Positions 51,114 to 60,206 are shown, counted from the stretch's first letter. The stretch is 64,000 nt of DNA from an uncultured Pseudomonadota bacterium (GCA_902801125.1 CADCGT010000004.1:1-64000); one strand, 5' to 3'. Notes: generated by a model not told the origin, from the letters alone. Translations and numbers: made by a program.

Positions 51114-51226
51114 CCAAGGTTTTTTTACGCCTTGGATTTAAATTTTTGCAAAATCGCTAACACTTTGATTTTACGAAAAAACAAAATTTTGATTTTTTGT
51201 AAAAAAGTGTTGACTTTAAACCTTGG
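51114..51226 (-). promoter_or_regulatory. Possible terminator/antiterminator leader of the surface-protein gene
   Basis: Read on the minus strand, CCAAGG (51135-51130) and CCTTGG (51119-51114) form a hairpin followed by TTTTTTATAC, a terminator about 40 bases before the start codon. An earlier CCAAGG (51226-51221) could pair with the same CCTTGG instead. Both CCAAGG copies sit beside a GGCGTAAAAAAACC unit. The remaining sequence to 51375 is AT-rich, without a gene. Confidence 0.4.
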
Positions 51227-51375
51227 TTTTTTTACGCCCGAACCCCGCGGATTCCTGCGGAATTTCGCGACGCAGTTTTTTATAAATTTTGTAAATACGC
51301 CCTTTTGTGTGTTATTACACTGTTGACACAATCGGGGGCACCGATAAATAAAAATCGCCTGTGTGTGTTTTTGTT

Positions 51376-51404
51376 TTGAAAAATATCATATTTTCTGATA
51401 TAGT
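51376..51404 (+). promoter_or_regulatory. Promoter of the amidase gene
   Basis: TTGAAA (51376-51381), a 17-base spacer and TATAGT (51399-51404). The ATG at 51414 begins only nine bases after the -10 box, so the mRNA has at most a few leader bases and no Shine-Dalgarno. Confidence 0.7.
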
Positions 51405-51413
51405 ATCTGTGTT

Positions 51414-52571
51414 ATGAAAATATCAAGACGTTGCCTTTTGCAAATCACGGGGGTTGGGGTCGTGGTCGCGGGCATGGTTCCGCGCGTGGCGTTTGCCGCC
51501 CGAAACTCTTTGAAAAATATGCGCACCGGGGTTCAACCGAACGGTAAAACGCGCCTTGTTATAGAAACGGCTTTGCGACCATCATATACACTGGTATATG
51601 GCGAAAATACTTTGACCGTAAAATTATCTAATACCGTTGGAAATAATTCTGTGGCGGCGAAATTGGCGTCGGGGGGCCTGGTCAAGACCGTGACCCAGGC
51701 GCAAATTGGTGACGCGTTAAACATTGTTGCCGAATTGCGCAAACCAATTGGCGAAATTCCAAAGAACCAGGTAATGATTTTGGAACCGAACGGCGATAAT
51801 GATTACCGGTTGGTGTTGGATTTTGCGGCGGGTACGGGCGCAAAAACCGCAACACAAAAGGCCGCCGCAACAAACGAATCAAATACGACAACCCGCAAAC
51901 GCATAATTGTCCTGGACCCGGGGCATGGGGGCAAAGACCCGGGCTGTATCGGGCGTGGCGGTACAAAAGAAAAAGCGGTCGTGTTATCGGTTGGGCGCAA
52001 ATTGCGCACGGCGTTGCAAAACGCCGGATTCGCGGTATATATGACACGTGCGGATGACACATACCTTAAATTGGCGGAACGCGCGGCAATTGCGGAACGG
52101 AAAAAGGCGGACCTGTTCATATCCATCCATGCAAACGCGAACCCAAGTCGCAGTATGAAAGGTTTTTCAATATATACACTGTCCGAAAAGGCATCGGACG
52201 AAGAAGCGCAAAAATTGGCGGATTCTGAAAATGCGGCGGACAAGATTGATGTTTCCGGTTTCGAAAGTTTTTCTAAGGATATTCGTGTCGCCCTGTCGGC
52301 GTTGCAACAGCACGCGGTCGCGGAAATGAGTGAAGAATACGCAAACGGTTGCGCCCGCGCATTTAACCGTGCGGGAATCGAACAACAACCCGGCCCCGCC
52401 GTGCGCCACGCGCCATTGGCGGTGTTGCGATCAACGGTTCCGGGCGCATTGGTTGAATGTGGTCACCTGTCAAACAAGGCAGAAGAAAAATTGTTAAAAA
52501 GTTCCGCACACCAGGATAAATTGGTTGCCGCAATCGTGCGGTCTGTAAAAAATTATGATTTCGAAGCATAA
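51414..52571 (+). CDS. amiC: N-acetylmuramoyl-L-alanine amidase, AmiC-like, Tat-exported
   Basis: 385 residues. The N-terminus (KISRRCLLQITGVGVVVAGM) has the twin arginine and hydrophobic run of a Tat signal, as AmiC has. Residues about 35-135 are an AMIN domain (TRLVIETALRPSYTLVYGEN). The Amidase_3 domain holds the zinc ligands and catalytic Glu in IIVLDPGHGGKDPGC, E in the TKEKAV strand, FISIHANANPSRSMKG and ALVECGHLSNKAEE. It cleaves the stem peptide from peptidoglycan at the septum during daughter-cell separation. The family is normally activated by EnvC/NlpD partners. Confidence 0.93.
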   Translation: MKISRRCLLQITGVGVVVAGMVPRVAFAARNSLKNMRTGVQPNGKTRLVIETALRPSYTLVYGENTLTVKLSNTVGNNSVAAKLASGGLVKTVTQAQIGDALNIVAELRKPIGEIPKNQVMILEPNGDNDYRLVLDFAAGTGAKTATQKAAATNESNTTTRKRIIVLDPGHGGKDPGCIGRGGTKEKAVVLSVGRKLRTALQNAGFAVYMTRADDTYLKLAERAAIAERKKADLFISIHANANPSRSMKGFSIYTLSEKASDEEAQKLADSENAADKIDVSGFESFSKDIRVALSALQQHAVAEMSEEYANGCARAFNRAGIEQQPGPAVRHAPLAVLRSTVPGALVECGHLSNKAEEKLLKSSAHQDKLVAAIVRSVKNYDFEA

Positions 52572-52614
52572 ACCACTTGCAAAATGATGTTTGGGCTGTA
52601 TAATGGCACACACT

Positions 52615-52705
52615 GGAGATATGGCAGAGCTGGTTGAATGCGCGCGACTCGAAATCGCGTATACAGGAAACTGTATCGAGGGTTCGAATCCCCCTATCTC
52701 CGCCA
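52615..52705 (+). tRNA. tRNA-Ser(CGA)
   Basis: 91 bases with a long variable arm. The acceptor stem is GGAGATA / TATCTCC with a G discriminator and CCA. The anticodon loop is CTCGAAA. It is preceded by TTGCAA and TATAAT (52599-52604). Confidence 0.96.
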
Positions 52706-52874
52706 GGAATTTGCCCGCCTTGTATGGCGGGTCAATTTATGGCGGACATATCGGGTATGGACGAACAATCTGCAACCGCAGATTTTTTATTGTTTTTATC
52801 GTGTCTGGGCCTTGAATTGCAATGCGTTTTTGACTATAATATTTGTGAAGATAATTGAACCAAAGGGGGCGAAT

Positions 52875-53648
52875 ATGATGAACAATAACGCCAAGAATCC
52901 TGATGCGGTGCGCCATATGATGCGCACAATGATGAACGGCGCGCAATGGAACGCGATTAAAAAAGATGGTGCCCGTGCCGTCGCCGGAAAAATAGAAGAA
53001 GATAAATGTGGCCGTTTTGCAGACTATTTGACGGGCCGTTTTGTCGACGCGTGTCGTGACCGCGCAATCAGTGCACGGTTTGGTAATTGGGAAAAACTGT
53101 CTGGGAATGATAAAATAAAACTTGCGTCCGATATCGTTCGCGTGTTGCTTGCAAATATTCAATCAGATATGGCCGCCGGGCGCGTCACAATTTATAATCA
53201 CGCGGGCTTGGCGGACGATTTTGATAAAACTGTGCGGTCAGATATGTCAAAAATGCCTAAAATATCTGTGCGTGAAGCAAACGATGGTTTAATGAGTGTA
53301 TCAAGCAAGGGGGTGCTTTCCATAAACACAAATTGGGCGCATTATTCGGGGCGTGACCCGTTGGCGTTCCTTATGGACCTGCGGCACGAGGTTATGCACA
53401 TCGTCGATATGTTTATCCCGGAAATAAGTCCATTGGCCCCGGATGTGCGTCGTCGCGCGGCATTGTTCTATGTTGACCCGCATGACGATATGGGCCTGTA
53501 CAGCAACAATCCATTGGAATTAAATGCGAACCTGCATCGGCGCGAATATGGTGAACAAATTCGGTCTATGTTGACGGGGCTGGAAATTGACCGCATTCGT
53601 GCGATGAATCCGAACTTTGTTGGACTTGGGCGCATACGGGGGCGGTAA
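52875..53648 (+). CDS. HExxH zincin-like protein of unknown function
   Basis: 257 residues from ATG 52875 (52878 also possible) after AAAGGGGG. LMDLRHEVMHIVDMFIPE contains the H-E-x-x-H zinc motif of zincin metalloproteases, preceded by a VLSINTNWAHYSGRDPLAFL strand region. A third ligand may be Glu in NNPLELNANLHRREYG. There is no signal peptide, so it acts in the cytoplasm or needs other export. The toxin-like ImmA/IrrE-type zincins have the same motif, but there is no helix-turn-helix here. It is coupled to the next gene. Confidence 0.7.
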   Translation: MMNNNAKNPDAVRHMMRTMMNGAQWNAIKKDGARAVAGKIEEDKCGRFADYLTGRFVDACRDRAISARFGNWEKLSGNDKIKLASDIVRVLLANIQSDMAAGRVTIYNHAGLADDFDKTVRSDMSKMPKISVREANDGLMSVSSKGVLSINTNWAHYSGRDPLAFLMDLRHEVMHIVDMFIPEISPLAPDVRRRAALFYVDPHDDMGLYSNNPLELNANLHRREYGEQIRSMLTGLEIDRIRAMNPNFVGLGRIRGR

Positions 53649-53993
53649 ATGTCCGGATTCTATGACAGCGTTTATGAAATTGTTGCAAAAATTCCGCCCG
53701 GTCGTGTGGCGACATTTGGCCAGATTGCACGAATGTTGGGCCGCCCGCGTATGGCACGATTTGTGGGATACGCATCGAATAATCAGAAAAGTTGGAATCT
53801 GCCCTGGCATCGTGTTGTATTCAAAGATGGCAGTCTTTGCAGCGAGCAATTTTTCGAACAATCATACCGGGCGTTAAAGGCCGAAGGTGTAAAGTTTACG
53901 CGGGACAAACGCGTTAAAATGGATGAATTTCAATGGCACCCGGAATCTGAATCTATGCCGGCGGATATTCGCGATTGGCCGTTAAAGTTTTAG
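53649..53993 (+). CDS. atl: Alkyltransferase-like protein (ATL, MGMT family)
   Basis: 114 residues, starting at the base after the upstream stop. It has the MGMT helix-turn-helix: YEIVAKIPPGRVATFGQIAR, VGYASNN. The active-site region reads LPWHRVVFKDG, so Trp replaces the alkyl-accepting Cys of PCHRV, the defining feature of ATL proteins. They bind O6-alkylguanine without repairing it and hand the lesion to nucleotide excision repair. Its TAG stop lies in a repeated sequence. Confidence 0.9.
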   Translation: MSGFYDSVYEIVAKIPPGRVATFGQIARMLGRPRMARFVGYASNNQKSWNLPWHRVVFKDGSLCSEQFFEQSYRALKAEGVKFTRDKRVKMDEFQWHPESESMPADIRDWPLKF

Positions 53994-54089
53994 TGGTTAG
54001 TGTTAGTGGTTAGTAGAATCTGGAATAATTTCATAATTATGAACTAATGCCAGAAACCACTATCCACTTACACTAACCACTACCCACTA
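53991..54089. repeat. Inverted repeat built of TAGTGGTTAG units between convergent genes
   Basis: Left arm TAGTGGTTAG-TGTTAGTGGTTAG (53991 onward); right arm CACTTACACTAACCACTACC (54063 onward). A third, direct copy of the right-arm type is at 54957-54985. The stop codons of the ATL gene, the peroxiredoxin gene and the gene at 54979 are all TAG lying inside these repeats. Confidence 0.75.
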
Positions 54090-54845
54090 TTTCTTTCTGC
54101 TTTTGCGTTTTTTATCGTCACCGATATACTTACGATTTGTAATTTTATTCAAAATCGCGTCCGGACTTAAAGATTTAAACCGCAAAAACCAATTCCGGCC
54201 ATCCCCAGATTTTGTTGCACTGTGCGCTTCGCGTGCGGTATTTGGTGCCGGAATTATAACATCGTCGCCCGGAATCCATTCTGCCGGCGTGGCAACGCGA
54301 AAGGCATCCGATGTTTGCAGGGCGATAAGAACGCGTTTGATTTCTGTGATATTACGCCCCACGGCCTTTGGGTAATACATAATTGCGCGAATAATGCCAC
54401 GCGGGTCAATTATAAACACGGCACGCACGGTATCTGTATTTCCCGACGCGTCATGAATCATGCCATATTCGCGCGCAATCGCGCCGGCGTTATCCGCGAC
54501 AATTGGGAATTCGATATCCATATCTTTCCATCCTTGGAATACTATGTCGCGTTTAATCGCCTGAATCCAGGCAATATGCGACGGATTTGAATCAACCGAC
54601 AACCCCAACAGTTCTGTATTTAATGCCGCAAATTCATCATGCATGACCTGGAAAGTCATAAATTCGGTTGTGCATACCGGCGTAAAATCACCCGGATGCG
54701 AAAAGAAAATAACCCATTTCCCACGATAATCGTGCGGAAAATGCACATATCCGTTTGTGGTGTTTGCACCAAATTCTGGCGCGGCCTCGCCGATGGTCGG
54801 CATACATTTTTGTTCGCATTCATTGTCATATAAAAAATCATTCAT
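54087..54845 (-). CDS. 1-Cys-type peroxiredoxin (Prx6-like)
   Basis: 252 residues. SHPGDFTPVCTTEFMTFQVM has the peroxidatic Cys in P-x-x-x-T/S-x-x-C. LSVDSNPSHIAWIQAIKRDI, VRAVFIIDPRGIIRAIMYYP and a long C-terminal extension (IPGDDVIIPAPNTAREAHSA) mark the Prx6 subfamily. It reduces peroxides in the cytoplasm. A second Cys pair near the N-terminus (CEQKC) is extra to the family. The last residues are very basic (DDKKRKSRKK). Confidence 0.92.
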   Translation of the reverse strand: MNDFLYDNECEQKCMPTIGEAAPEFGANTTNGYVHFPHDYRGKWVIFFSHPGDFTPVCTTEFMTFQVMHDEFAALNTELLGLSVDSNPSHIAWIQAIKRDIVFQGWKDMDIEFPIVADNAGAIAREYGMIHDASGNTDTVRAVFIIDPRGIIRAIMYYPKAVGRNITEIKRVLIALQTSDAFRVATPAEWIPGDDVIIPAPNTAREAHSATKSGDGRNWFLRFKSLSPDAILNKITNRKYIGDDKKRKSRKK

Positions 54846-54925
54846 TTAATACCTCCTTTGATTTTTATATGATATCGCATCGACAAATAATTTTCCGTAA
54901 GATAGAAATCCGCCCGTGCAGGCAA

Positions 54926-54949
54926 AAACCCGCGAATTTTCGCGGGTTT
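54926..54949 (-). terminator. Terminator of the gene at 54979
   Basis: AAACCCGCGA-ATT-TTCGCGGGTTT; on the minus strand followed by TTGCC after five T residues. Confidence 0.8.
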
Positions 54950-54956
54950 CAACAAT

Positions 54957-54985
54957 CACTAACCACTAACACTAACCACTATTTA
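54957..54985. repeat. Third copy of the CACTAACCACT repeat
   Basis: CACTAACCACTAACACTAAC and on to CACTATTTA. It matches the right arm at 54063-54089 and supplies the TAG stop of the gene at 54979. Confidence 0.7.
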
Positions 54986-56223
54986 TATATACATGTGCCG
55001 AATTGTTGGGCCATCATAGATTTTTCGGCCGATGTCATTTCTGCAACCGGAACGATGAAGCAACGCGTACTGTCGCGCAATATAAACAGGTTTGTTCCAC
55101 GTTTATATGCGTTTTGCATATCGTCCATTTGCGCCGGTGTAAAGAAAGCATTTTGGGTCAACGCCGAATTGGTAAGTCCCGCCTGGACAACGGTGTTCGC
55201 CGTCGCGTAATCATAGATTTCTTGACGCGATTTTATTTCCATATATAAATCTACATTGCCACCGACGTTAGTTTTTTTTTGCGTGTCTGGGAATGCGACA
55301 CTGGTCGCAATGGCCGCCGCATTTTGCAACCCCGAATACGTATTTGAAGTATCGCGTGCCGGTAAATTCAATTGCATATCATCACCACACGCCAAATTCA
55401 TGCGATTTGTATAGGACGCCAAGACCGCATCAACCGCCGTTTCCCAATCGGACGCCTTTTTGTTCATATCAAGGCTAACAATCTTTTCCGCCCAGCCCCA
55501 GATGTTCGCGCCGACATTACCGGCGTTCGCAAAACGCGAAACCATTTCCGCCGAACCGCCCGGAACGCCCGCACCACAGAAATCGGTCAATTGCGACATC
55601 AACATACTTGATGTTTCATTGCCATAGGCCAATGCCACCGAATGGCATGATAATGCGGCCTCTAATTCCTGGCGCCGGGCAAGACACTGGGGCGAATGTG
55701 CCTTGGTCAATTCGGTCGCCATATTCGACATAGACATCCACGCCATCAATTCTTGTTGAACATAGGACGGGCACAGATGTGCCGCCGTATTCACGCCACC
55801 AACACCCATCTTGGTTCCCGCTGCAAAATTCGGCAACAACATAGATGTATCTTTGCGCAGGCACATCAAGACATAGTTGTACAATTCACTTTCGGTTGCG
55901 TATGCGCAACGACCGGAAACCTGGCCTGGGACAACGGTTATATCACCACAATAATCGGTTAAACATCTGTCGATTTTGGTGCGACACGCACTGTCCACAT
56001 CGGGGACATTTACCATGTAATATGTATTCCGCTGGTTAGTTTTATACGCATTTGCCAACCCGGTATTCCCACGCAGGCCATTCGCCGTTCCAACCGCAAC
56101 CGTCGGATTTATGATTCCACCGCGCGCATTATTGTTTGCAACCGTTCCCGCCGACACGCCATACGCAGACGCACCGACAACACATGCGCAAATTGGACCA
56201 AAAATTTTGAATAAATGTTTCAT
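54979..56223 (-). CDS. Secreted cysteine-rich protein of unknown function
   Basis: 414 residues with a signal peptide (KHLFKIFGPICACVVGASAY). The mature part holds about a dozen cysteines in pairs (VDSACRTKIDRCLTDYCGD, SGRCAYATES, AHLCPSYVQQ, HSPQCLARRQELEAALSCHS, RMNLACGDDM, STRCFIVPV...GTCIYK), suggesting disulphides in the periplasm or outside. Its helix-rich sequence carries no catalytic motif I recognise. It is transcribed alone. Confidence 0.65.
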   Translation of the reverse strand: MKHLFKIFGPICACVVGASAYGVSAGTVANNNARGGIINPTVAVGTANGLRGNTGLANAYKTNQRNTYYMVNVPDVDSACRTKIDRCLTDYCGDITVVPGQVSGRCAYATESELYNYVLMCLRKDTSMLLPNFAAGTKMGVGGVNTAAHLCPSYVQQELMAWMSMSNMATELTKAHSPQCLARRQELEAALSCHSVALAYGNETSSMLMSQLTDFCGAGVPGGSAEMVSRFANAGNVGANIWGWAEKIVSLDMNKKASDWETAVDAVLASYTNRMNLACGDDMQLNLPARDTSNTYSGLQNAAAIATSVAFPDTQKKTNVGGNVDLYMEIKSRQEIYDYATANTVVQAGLTNSALTQNAFFTPAQMDDMQNAYKRGTNLFILRDSTRCFIVPVAEMTSAEKSMMAQQFGTCIYK

Positions 56224-56322
56224 TGAATCCCCTCTCTTAAGGATTATTTTATCACAGGCGAATCAAAAACGCAACACTTGATTTATGGTTGATTTTACAA
56301 TTTTTGATGATAATATCGAAAT

Positions 56323-57397
56323 ATGATTTTACCAAACGAAGTTTTGAATGAAATTAAAGATAACCTGATTGCAATTCGGGGGTTTCTTTGACCCCGATAA
56401 ATTACGGGAACAAATTGCCGAAATAACACAAAAATCTTTGGCCCCCGATTTGTGGGATGACCCGGATGCGGCGCGCGCATTATTACAGAAAAAATCTGCA
56501 TTGGAACGCGAACTGAATGAATTTGTCACGATGGACGATGAATATAAAAACATCGTCGAACTGTACGCGATTGCGCCCGACGATGCCGATGTCATAGACG
56601 GTATTGAAAAATTGGCGACACGTGTCCAGCACGCAAAATATATTACTTTGTTCAATAATCCGGCGGACGGCAACGACGCATTTTTGTTTATCCAGGCCGG
56701 GGCCGGCGGAACCGAGGCCCAAGATTGGGCGCAAATGTTGACACGCATGTATACGCGATGGGCCGAACGGCATAACTTTGCGGTAGAGGTTGTCGAAGAA
56801 CACGAAGGCGACACCGCAGGCATAAAAAGTATTACAATGCGAATTATCGGCGAACGCGCGTATGGGTGGTTGCGCAATGAAATCGGGGTGCATCGGTTGG
56901 TACGAATTTCGCCTTTTAATGCGAACGGTAAACGCCAAACCAGTTTTGCATCTGTGGACGTGTGGCCGGATGTTGATGATTCCATACAAATTGAAATAAA
57001 TGATAAAGATTTGCGTATCGACACATACCGTTCATCGGGCGCGGGTGGGCAACACGTAAATAAAACCGACAGCGCCGTTCGCATAACACACATTCCAACC
57101 GGAATTGTCGTTACGTGCCAAAACGAACGCAGCCAATTTCAAAACAAAGATATGGCAATGAAAATGCTGCGGTCGCGATTGTATGAACTGGAATTAAAAA
57201 AACGCGCCGCGGCGGAAGACGCCGCCAAGGCCGCCCAGAAAAAAATTGAATGGGGCAGTCAGATTAGAAACTATGTATTGTATCCGTACCAGTTGGTCAA
57301 AGATGTTCGCACCGGGTTTGAAACGACGGATTCGGATGCCGTGCTGGACGGGGATTTGGATGGTTTTATGTTAAGTCTGTTGCAAGGTGGATATTAA
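56323..57397 (+). CDS. prfB: Peptide chain release factor 2, with programmed +1 frameshift
   Basis: 357 residues after frameshifting. Frame 0 runs 22 codons from ATG 56323 to CTT (56386-56388), followed by TGA (56389-56391). Moving forward one base (GAC at 56390) gives the rest, to 57397. The protein has SPFNANGKRQTSFASVDV (the SPF anticodon-like tripeptide) and RSSGAGGQHVNKTDSAVRI (the GGQ motif). It reads UGA and UAA on the ribosome. The preceding CGGGGG acts as the internal Shine-Dalgarno that stimulates slipping. Low RF2 lets TGA stall, so the gene is autoregulated. Confidence 0.97.
56378..56392 (+). promoter_or_regulatory. RF2 programmed frameshift site
   Basis: CGGGGGTTTCTTTGAC: a Shine-Dalgarno-like purine run three bases before the slippery CTT-TGA-C, the standard bacterial prfB arrangement. 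Confidence 0.93.
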
Positions 57398-57400
57398 AAT

Positions 57401-58120
57401 ATGAAAAACCCAAAATTTGTTAAGGCAATAAAAAATACCTTTCCCGGCGTTTATGATATAACAGAACCGGATGTTTTGGGGATAAATTCAAATATATTGA
57501 TTGCGCACACGCCAAAGAAAAAAATCGTATGTAAATTTGATGAAGAATCTGTTTGTCGTCATGACCGATATGTTTCTGAAAAACTGCGCAAAAACGATAT
57601 TTGCGTGCCGAATATAAAGATTGCAAATTATGACGGATTGTTCTTTACCACATACGAATACAACCCGAATAAAACGTTGGCCGAATGGATTAAATTAGGA
57701 TTGCCGCGCGATTTGATTTTTTCAATATACTGTGATGCAATGGACGTGGTTTATAAAATATCAAATGTGAACATCCCGGTCCAGAAAATGTCGCGCGATA
57801 TGTTCAATTCACATCAAGATTTTATCGCAAACAAAATTTTCGATATGCCAATGAAACTGTATCACAATGATTTACATGCAGGAAACATTTTGCTGGGGCC
57901 GCGATGGGAATTCGCCGGACTGTTAGATATGGCATCGGTATCTATGACAACATTGAATACATTTTTGGCATCTGTGGCGGTAAAATACCCGTGTTATTGT
58001 TCGGAAACTGATTTTTGGGGACTGGTAAAACACTGGGAAAAAATCAGTGGCCAAAGCATAGACCGCGAACGTTTCAAATCCATATGCAATATGATTCATC
58101 CACGCAAATGTTCGCGTTGA
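57401..58120 (+). CDS. Aminoglycoside phosphotransferase/choline kinase-like protein
   Basis: 239 residues. KLYHNDLHAGNILLGPRWEF is the catalytic H-N-D-x-H-x-G-N loop of APH-type kinases. GLLDMASVS follows, corresponding to the D-x-D metal site with one acidic residue. IVCKFDEES holds the probable ATP-binding lysine. It would phosphorylate a small hydroxylated molecule such as a sugar or choline; the substrate is unknown. It starts 3 bases after prfB and uses AAGGTGG within its end, so they share a transcript. Confidence 0.78.
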   Translation: MKNPKFVKAIKNTFPGVYDITEPDVLGINSNILIAHTPKKKIVCKFDEESVCRHDRYVSEKLRKNDICVPNIKIANYDGLFFTTYEYNPNKTLAEWIKLGLPRDLIFSIYCDAMDVVYKISNVNIPVQKMSRDMFNSHQDFIANKIFDMPMKLYHNDLHAGNILLGPRWEFAGLLDMASVSMTTLNTFLASVAVKYPCYCSETDFWGLVKHWEKISGQSIDRERFKSICNMIHPRKCSR

Positions 58121-58169
58121 TTTATGCTTGCAATTTGGACAATAACAAATATAATATGGACTGGCACAC

Positions 58170-58246
58170 GCACCCGTGGCTTAACTGGATAGAGCATCGC
58201 CCTCCGAAGGCGGGGATTGCGCGTTCGAATCGCGCCGGGTGCGCCA
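58170..58246 (+). tRNA. tRNA-Arg(CCG)
   Basis: 77 bases. The acceptor stem is GCACCCG / CGGGTGC with a G discriminator and CCA. The anticodon loop is CTCCGAA with CCG at 58204-58206. A 7-bp hairpin GCCATAC...GTATGGC follows at 58243-58269. Confidence 0.96.
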
Positions 58247-58307
58247 TACTTCGCCAAGGCTTCGTATGGCAGGCCATGTATTAGCGCCCCGCGTATTTGG
58301 AGTTACG

Positions 58308-58751
58308 ATGAAGAAAATTATCGTTTTATTTTCCCTGGTTTTAATGACTGCGTGTAACAGTGTTTACATCAAACCAAACACAATGGAACCGGGCAGTACC
58401 GTTTATGCCCAACGCGGCGGTTTTTCAATGATACGCGGAATAAAAGAAAAATTGGAAAATCATAATTTTGTTGTCACCGTTGGAAAATTAAAGGGCGAAT
58501 CTTCGGTTGATGTTGATAAAGTCGAAATGCCAAATGATGCAAAATACATCGTTCGCGTAAACGAACAGACCGAATCTTTTATGCCGTGGTGGTGCGTGTT
58601 TAACGGTTTTTGGTGGTGGAAATTTAGCGTTTCAATCGCAGACCAGAAAACCGGCGAAGAAATATTATCTTGGCGCGGACGCGGTTGCCAAAACAGTTCT
58701 TTGCGCAAACTGGACCGATTCTTGGACGAATTAGAAATTAAAAATAATTAA
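58308..58751 (+). CDS. Lipoprotein of unknown function
   Basis: 147 residues from ATG 58308 (TTTGGAG upstream). KKIIVLFSLVLMTACNS is a lipoprotein signal with lipobox LMTAC. The body has VYAQRGGFSMIRGIKEKLEN and AKYIVRVNEQTESFMPWWCV followed by FNGFWWWKFSVSIADQKTGE, an aromatic stretch then a beta strand, as in small outer-membrane-associated lipoproteins. It lies 10 bases upstream of the next membrane protein, an operon pair. Confidence 0.78.
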   Translation: MKKIIVLFSLVLMTACNSVYIKPNTMEPGSTVYAQRGGFSMIRGIKEKLENHNFVVTVGKLKGESSVDVDKVEMPNDAKYIVRVNEQTESFMPWWCVFNGFWWWKFSVSIADQKTGEEILSWRGRGCQNSSLRKLDRFLDELEIKNN

Positions 58752-58761
58752 AGGATAAAAT

Positions 58762-59472
58762 ATGAATAATGATGCAGTAAAACAGGCCTTTCCGGGATAC
58801 GATGCCGAACAAGAAAGAATAGTACAGCAAGAACAAGAACGCGTTGCCAAGGCATTGGAAAAAGCCAACAAGGCCGAAGCAAAACGCGTGGCGCGCGATA
58901 AAAAACGCGCGGAAAGCCTGCCCCCGTTTTTAATGGTGCGGTCGGGTTTGTTGAATCAATGGGTGTGGCCTTTGATTTCTGGGGGTGCCTTTGTTGGATT
59001 GGGAATTAACGAAAAAAAACTTGCCCACCCAGAACTGCTTTTGGGCGCCACTGGCTTTCTGTTTTTCTTGACTTTCTTGTGGGCTTTACATGTAACACCA
59101 AAAATACACGAGGCGTTAAAAAATGACATGCGGAACATACGCCAAGAAATACTCAGATACATGGGCAGCCCTGATTATCAAATTGATTTAACCGATGAAA
59201 TCTTCAGTGACAAATTGGCGCGGATTCTGGTGCAACATATTTCAAAACATAATCCGGGGTTGTTTGATAAAATGATGCAAAATCCGGATTCGGTTGCCGA
59301 TATAAATGTGGCAGAAAATATCATACTGGGGCATTTGAAATCGTACCCAGATGCCGCACAAAAAATTCTAGATACATTTGATATTGAAACCATGCCGACA
59401 AAAGTGCAAAGAAAAGTGAACAGATACGCAAACAATTTGCGCAATTATATGTCCAGCCAAAAATCAAGATAA
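58762..59472 (+). CDS. Membrane protein with coiled-coil N-terminus, unknown function
   Basis: 236 residues. An N-terminal charged coiled coil (EQERVAKALEKANKAEAKRV) leads into two membrane helices (WVWPLISGGAFVGLGI and LLLGATGFLFFLTFLWAL). A soluble C-terminal domain of about 125 residues follows (NIRQEILRYMGSPDYQIDLT, NLRNYMSSQKSR). No family recognised. It is followed by a strong terminator. Confidence 0.68.
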   Translation: MNNDAVKQAFPGYDAEQERIVQQEQERVAKALEKANKAEAKRVARDKKRAESLPPFLMVRSGLLNQWVWPLISGGAFVGLGINEKKLAHPELLLGATGFLFFLTFLWALHVTPKIHEALKNDMRNIRQEILRYMGSPDYQIDLTDEIFSDKLARILVQHISKHNPGLFDKMMQNPDSVADINVAENIILGHLKSYPDAAQKILDTFDIETMPTKVQRKVNRYANNLRNYMSSQKSR

Positions 59473-59475
59473 CAA

Positions 59476-59504
59476 AACCGGCGCAAAACGCGCCGGTTCT
59501 TTTA
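59476..59504. terminator. Bidirectional terminator
   Basis: AACCGGCGC-AAAA-CGCGCCGGTT followed by CTTTTATTTTTA, between convergent genes. Confidence 0.85.
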
Positions 59505-59519
59505 TTTTTATATTCAATA

Positions 59520-60143
59520 CTATTCATCGATTTTTGCGTATTCACAGAAACCTTCGTTTGTGTCACAACGGGAAATTGTGCCTTCGCTTATAAAATAACC
59601 CTGGGCGTGCAGACAGGCCGGGCAAACCTTTGGGGCCTCGGTTCCAATGTGCCACATACCACAATTTGTGCAACGCCACATAACGATTTTATCTTGTTTG
59701 AACAATGTACCGTTTTCAATCGCATCGGCCAGCGCACGAAAGCGCGATTCGTGATACCGTTCGGCAAGGCCGATATTCTTTAATATTTCGGCAATGGAAT
59801 CAAAACCTTCTTCGGCCGCAATTTGCGCAAAACGCGGATACATATCGGTGTTTTCTTCGTGTTCGCCGTATGCCGCCGCATTTAAGTTTTCCAATGTTGT
59901 GCCAATTTTGCCCGCCGGGAAAGACGCGGTTATCTCGATAGCGCCGCCTTCCAGAAATTTAAACAGGCGGGATGCGTGTTCGCGTTCTTGTTCTGCGGTC
60001 TCAAGAAATATTTTACCGATTGCCTGGTACCCTTCATCTTTCGCGCGGGACGCAAAGAAAGAATAACGATTGCGCGCCTGGGATTCGCCGGCAAATGCAA
60101 TCAACAGGTTTTTTTCGGTTTTTGTGCCTTTTAATGAGTTCAT
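59520..60143 (-). CDS. rbr: Rubrerythrin
   Basis: 207 residues. The diiron ferritin-like domain is visible from LLIAFAGESQARNRYSFFAS through LETAEQEREHASRLFKFLEG to FDSIAEILKNIGLAERYHES (E-x-x-R and E-x-x-H ligands). The C-terminal rubredoxin-like domain is WRCTNCGMWHIGTEAPKVCP followed by AC. An extra tail has two more cysteines (SRCDTNEGFCEY). It reduces hydrogen peroxide in anaerobes, pointing to an anoxic lifestyle. AAGGAG precedes the start. Confidence 0.95.
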   Translation of the reverse strand: MNSLKGTKTEKNLLIAFAGESQARNRYSFFASRAKDEGYQAIGKIFLETAEQEREHASRLFKFLEGGAIEITASFPAGKIGTTLENLNAAAYGEHEENTDMYPRFAQIAAEEGFDSIAEILKNIGLAERYHESRFRALADAIENGTLFKQDKIVMWRCTNCGMWHIGTEAPKVCPACLHAQGYFISEGTISRCDTNEGFCEYAKIDE

Positions 60144-60206
60144 ATTTTTCTCCTTAGATTGAAAGTGTCCAAATCATACCATGCCAAGGCATAAAAAGCA
60201 AAATAA

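Noticed and set aside
56323-56391. prfB read as a pseudogene because of the early TGA
   Set aside because: CTT-TGA-C with an upstream GGGGG is the known programmed frameshift of RF2 genes.
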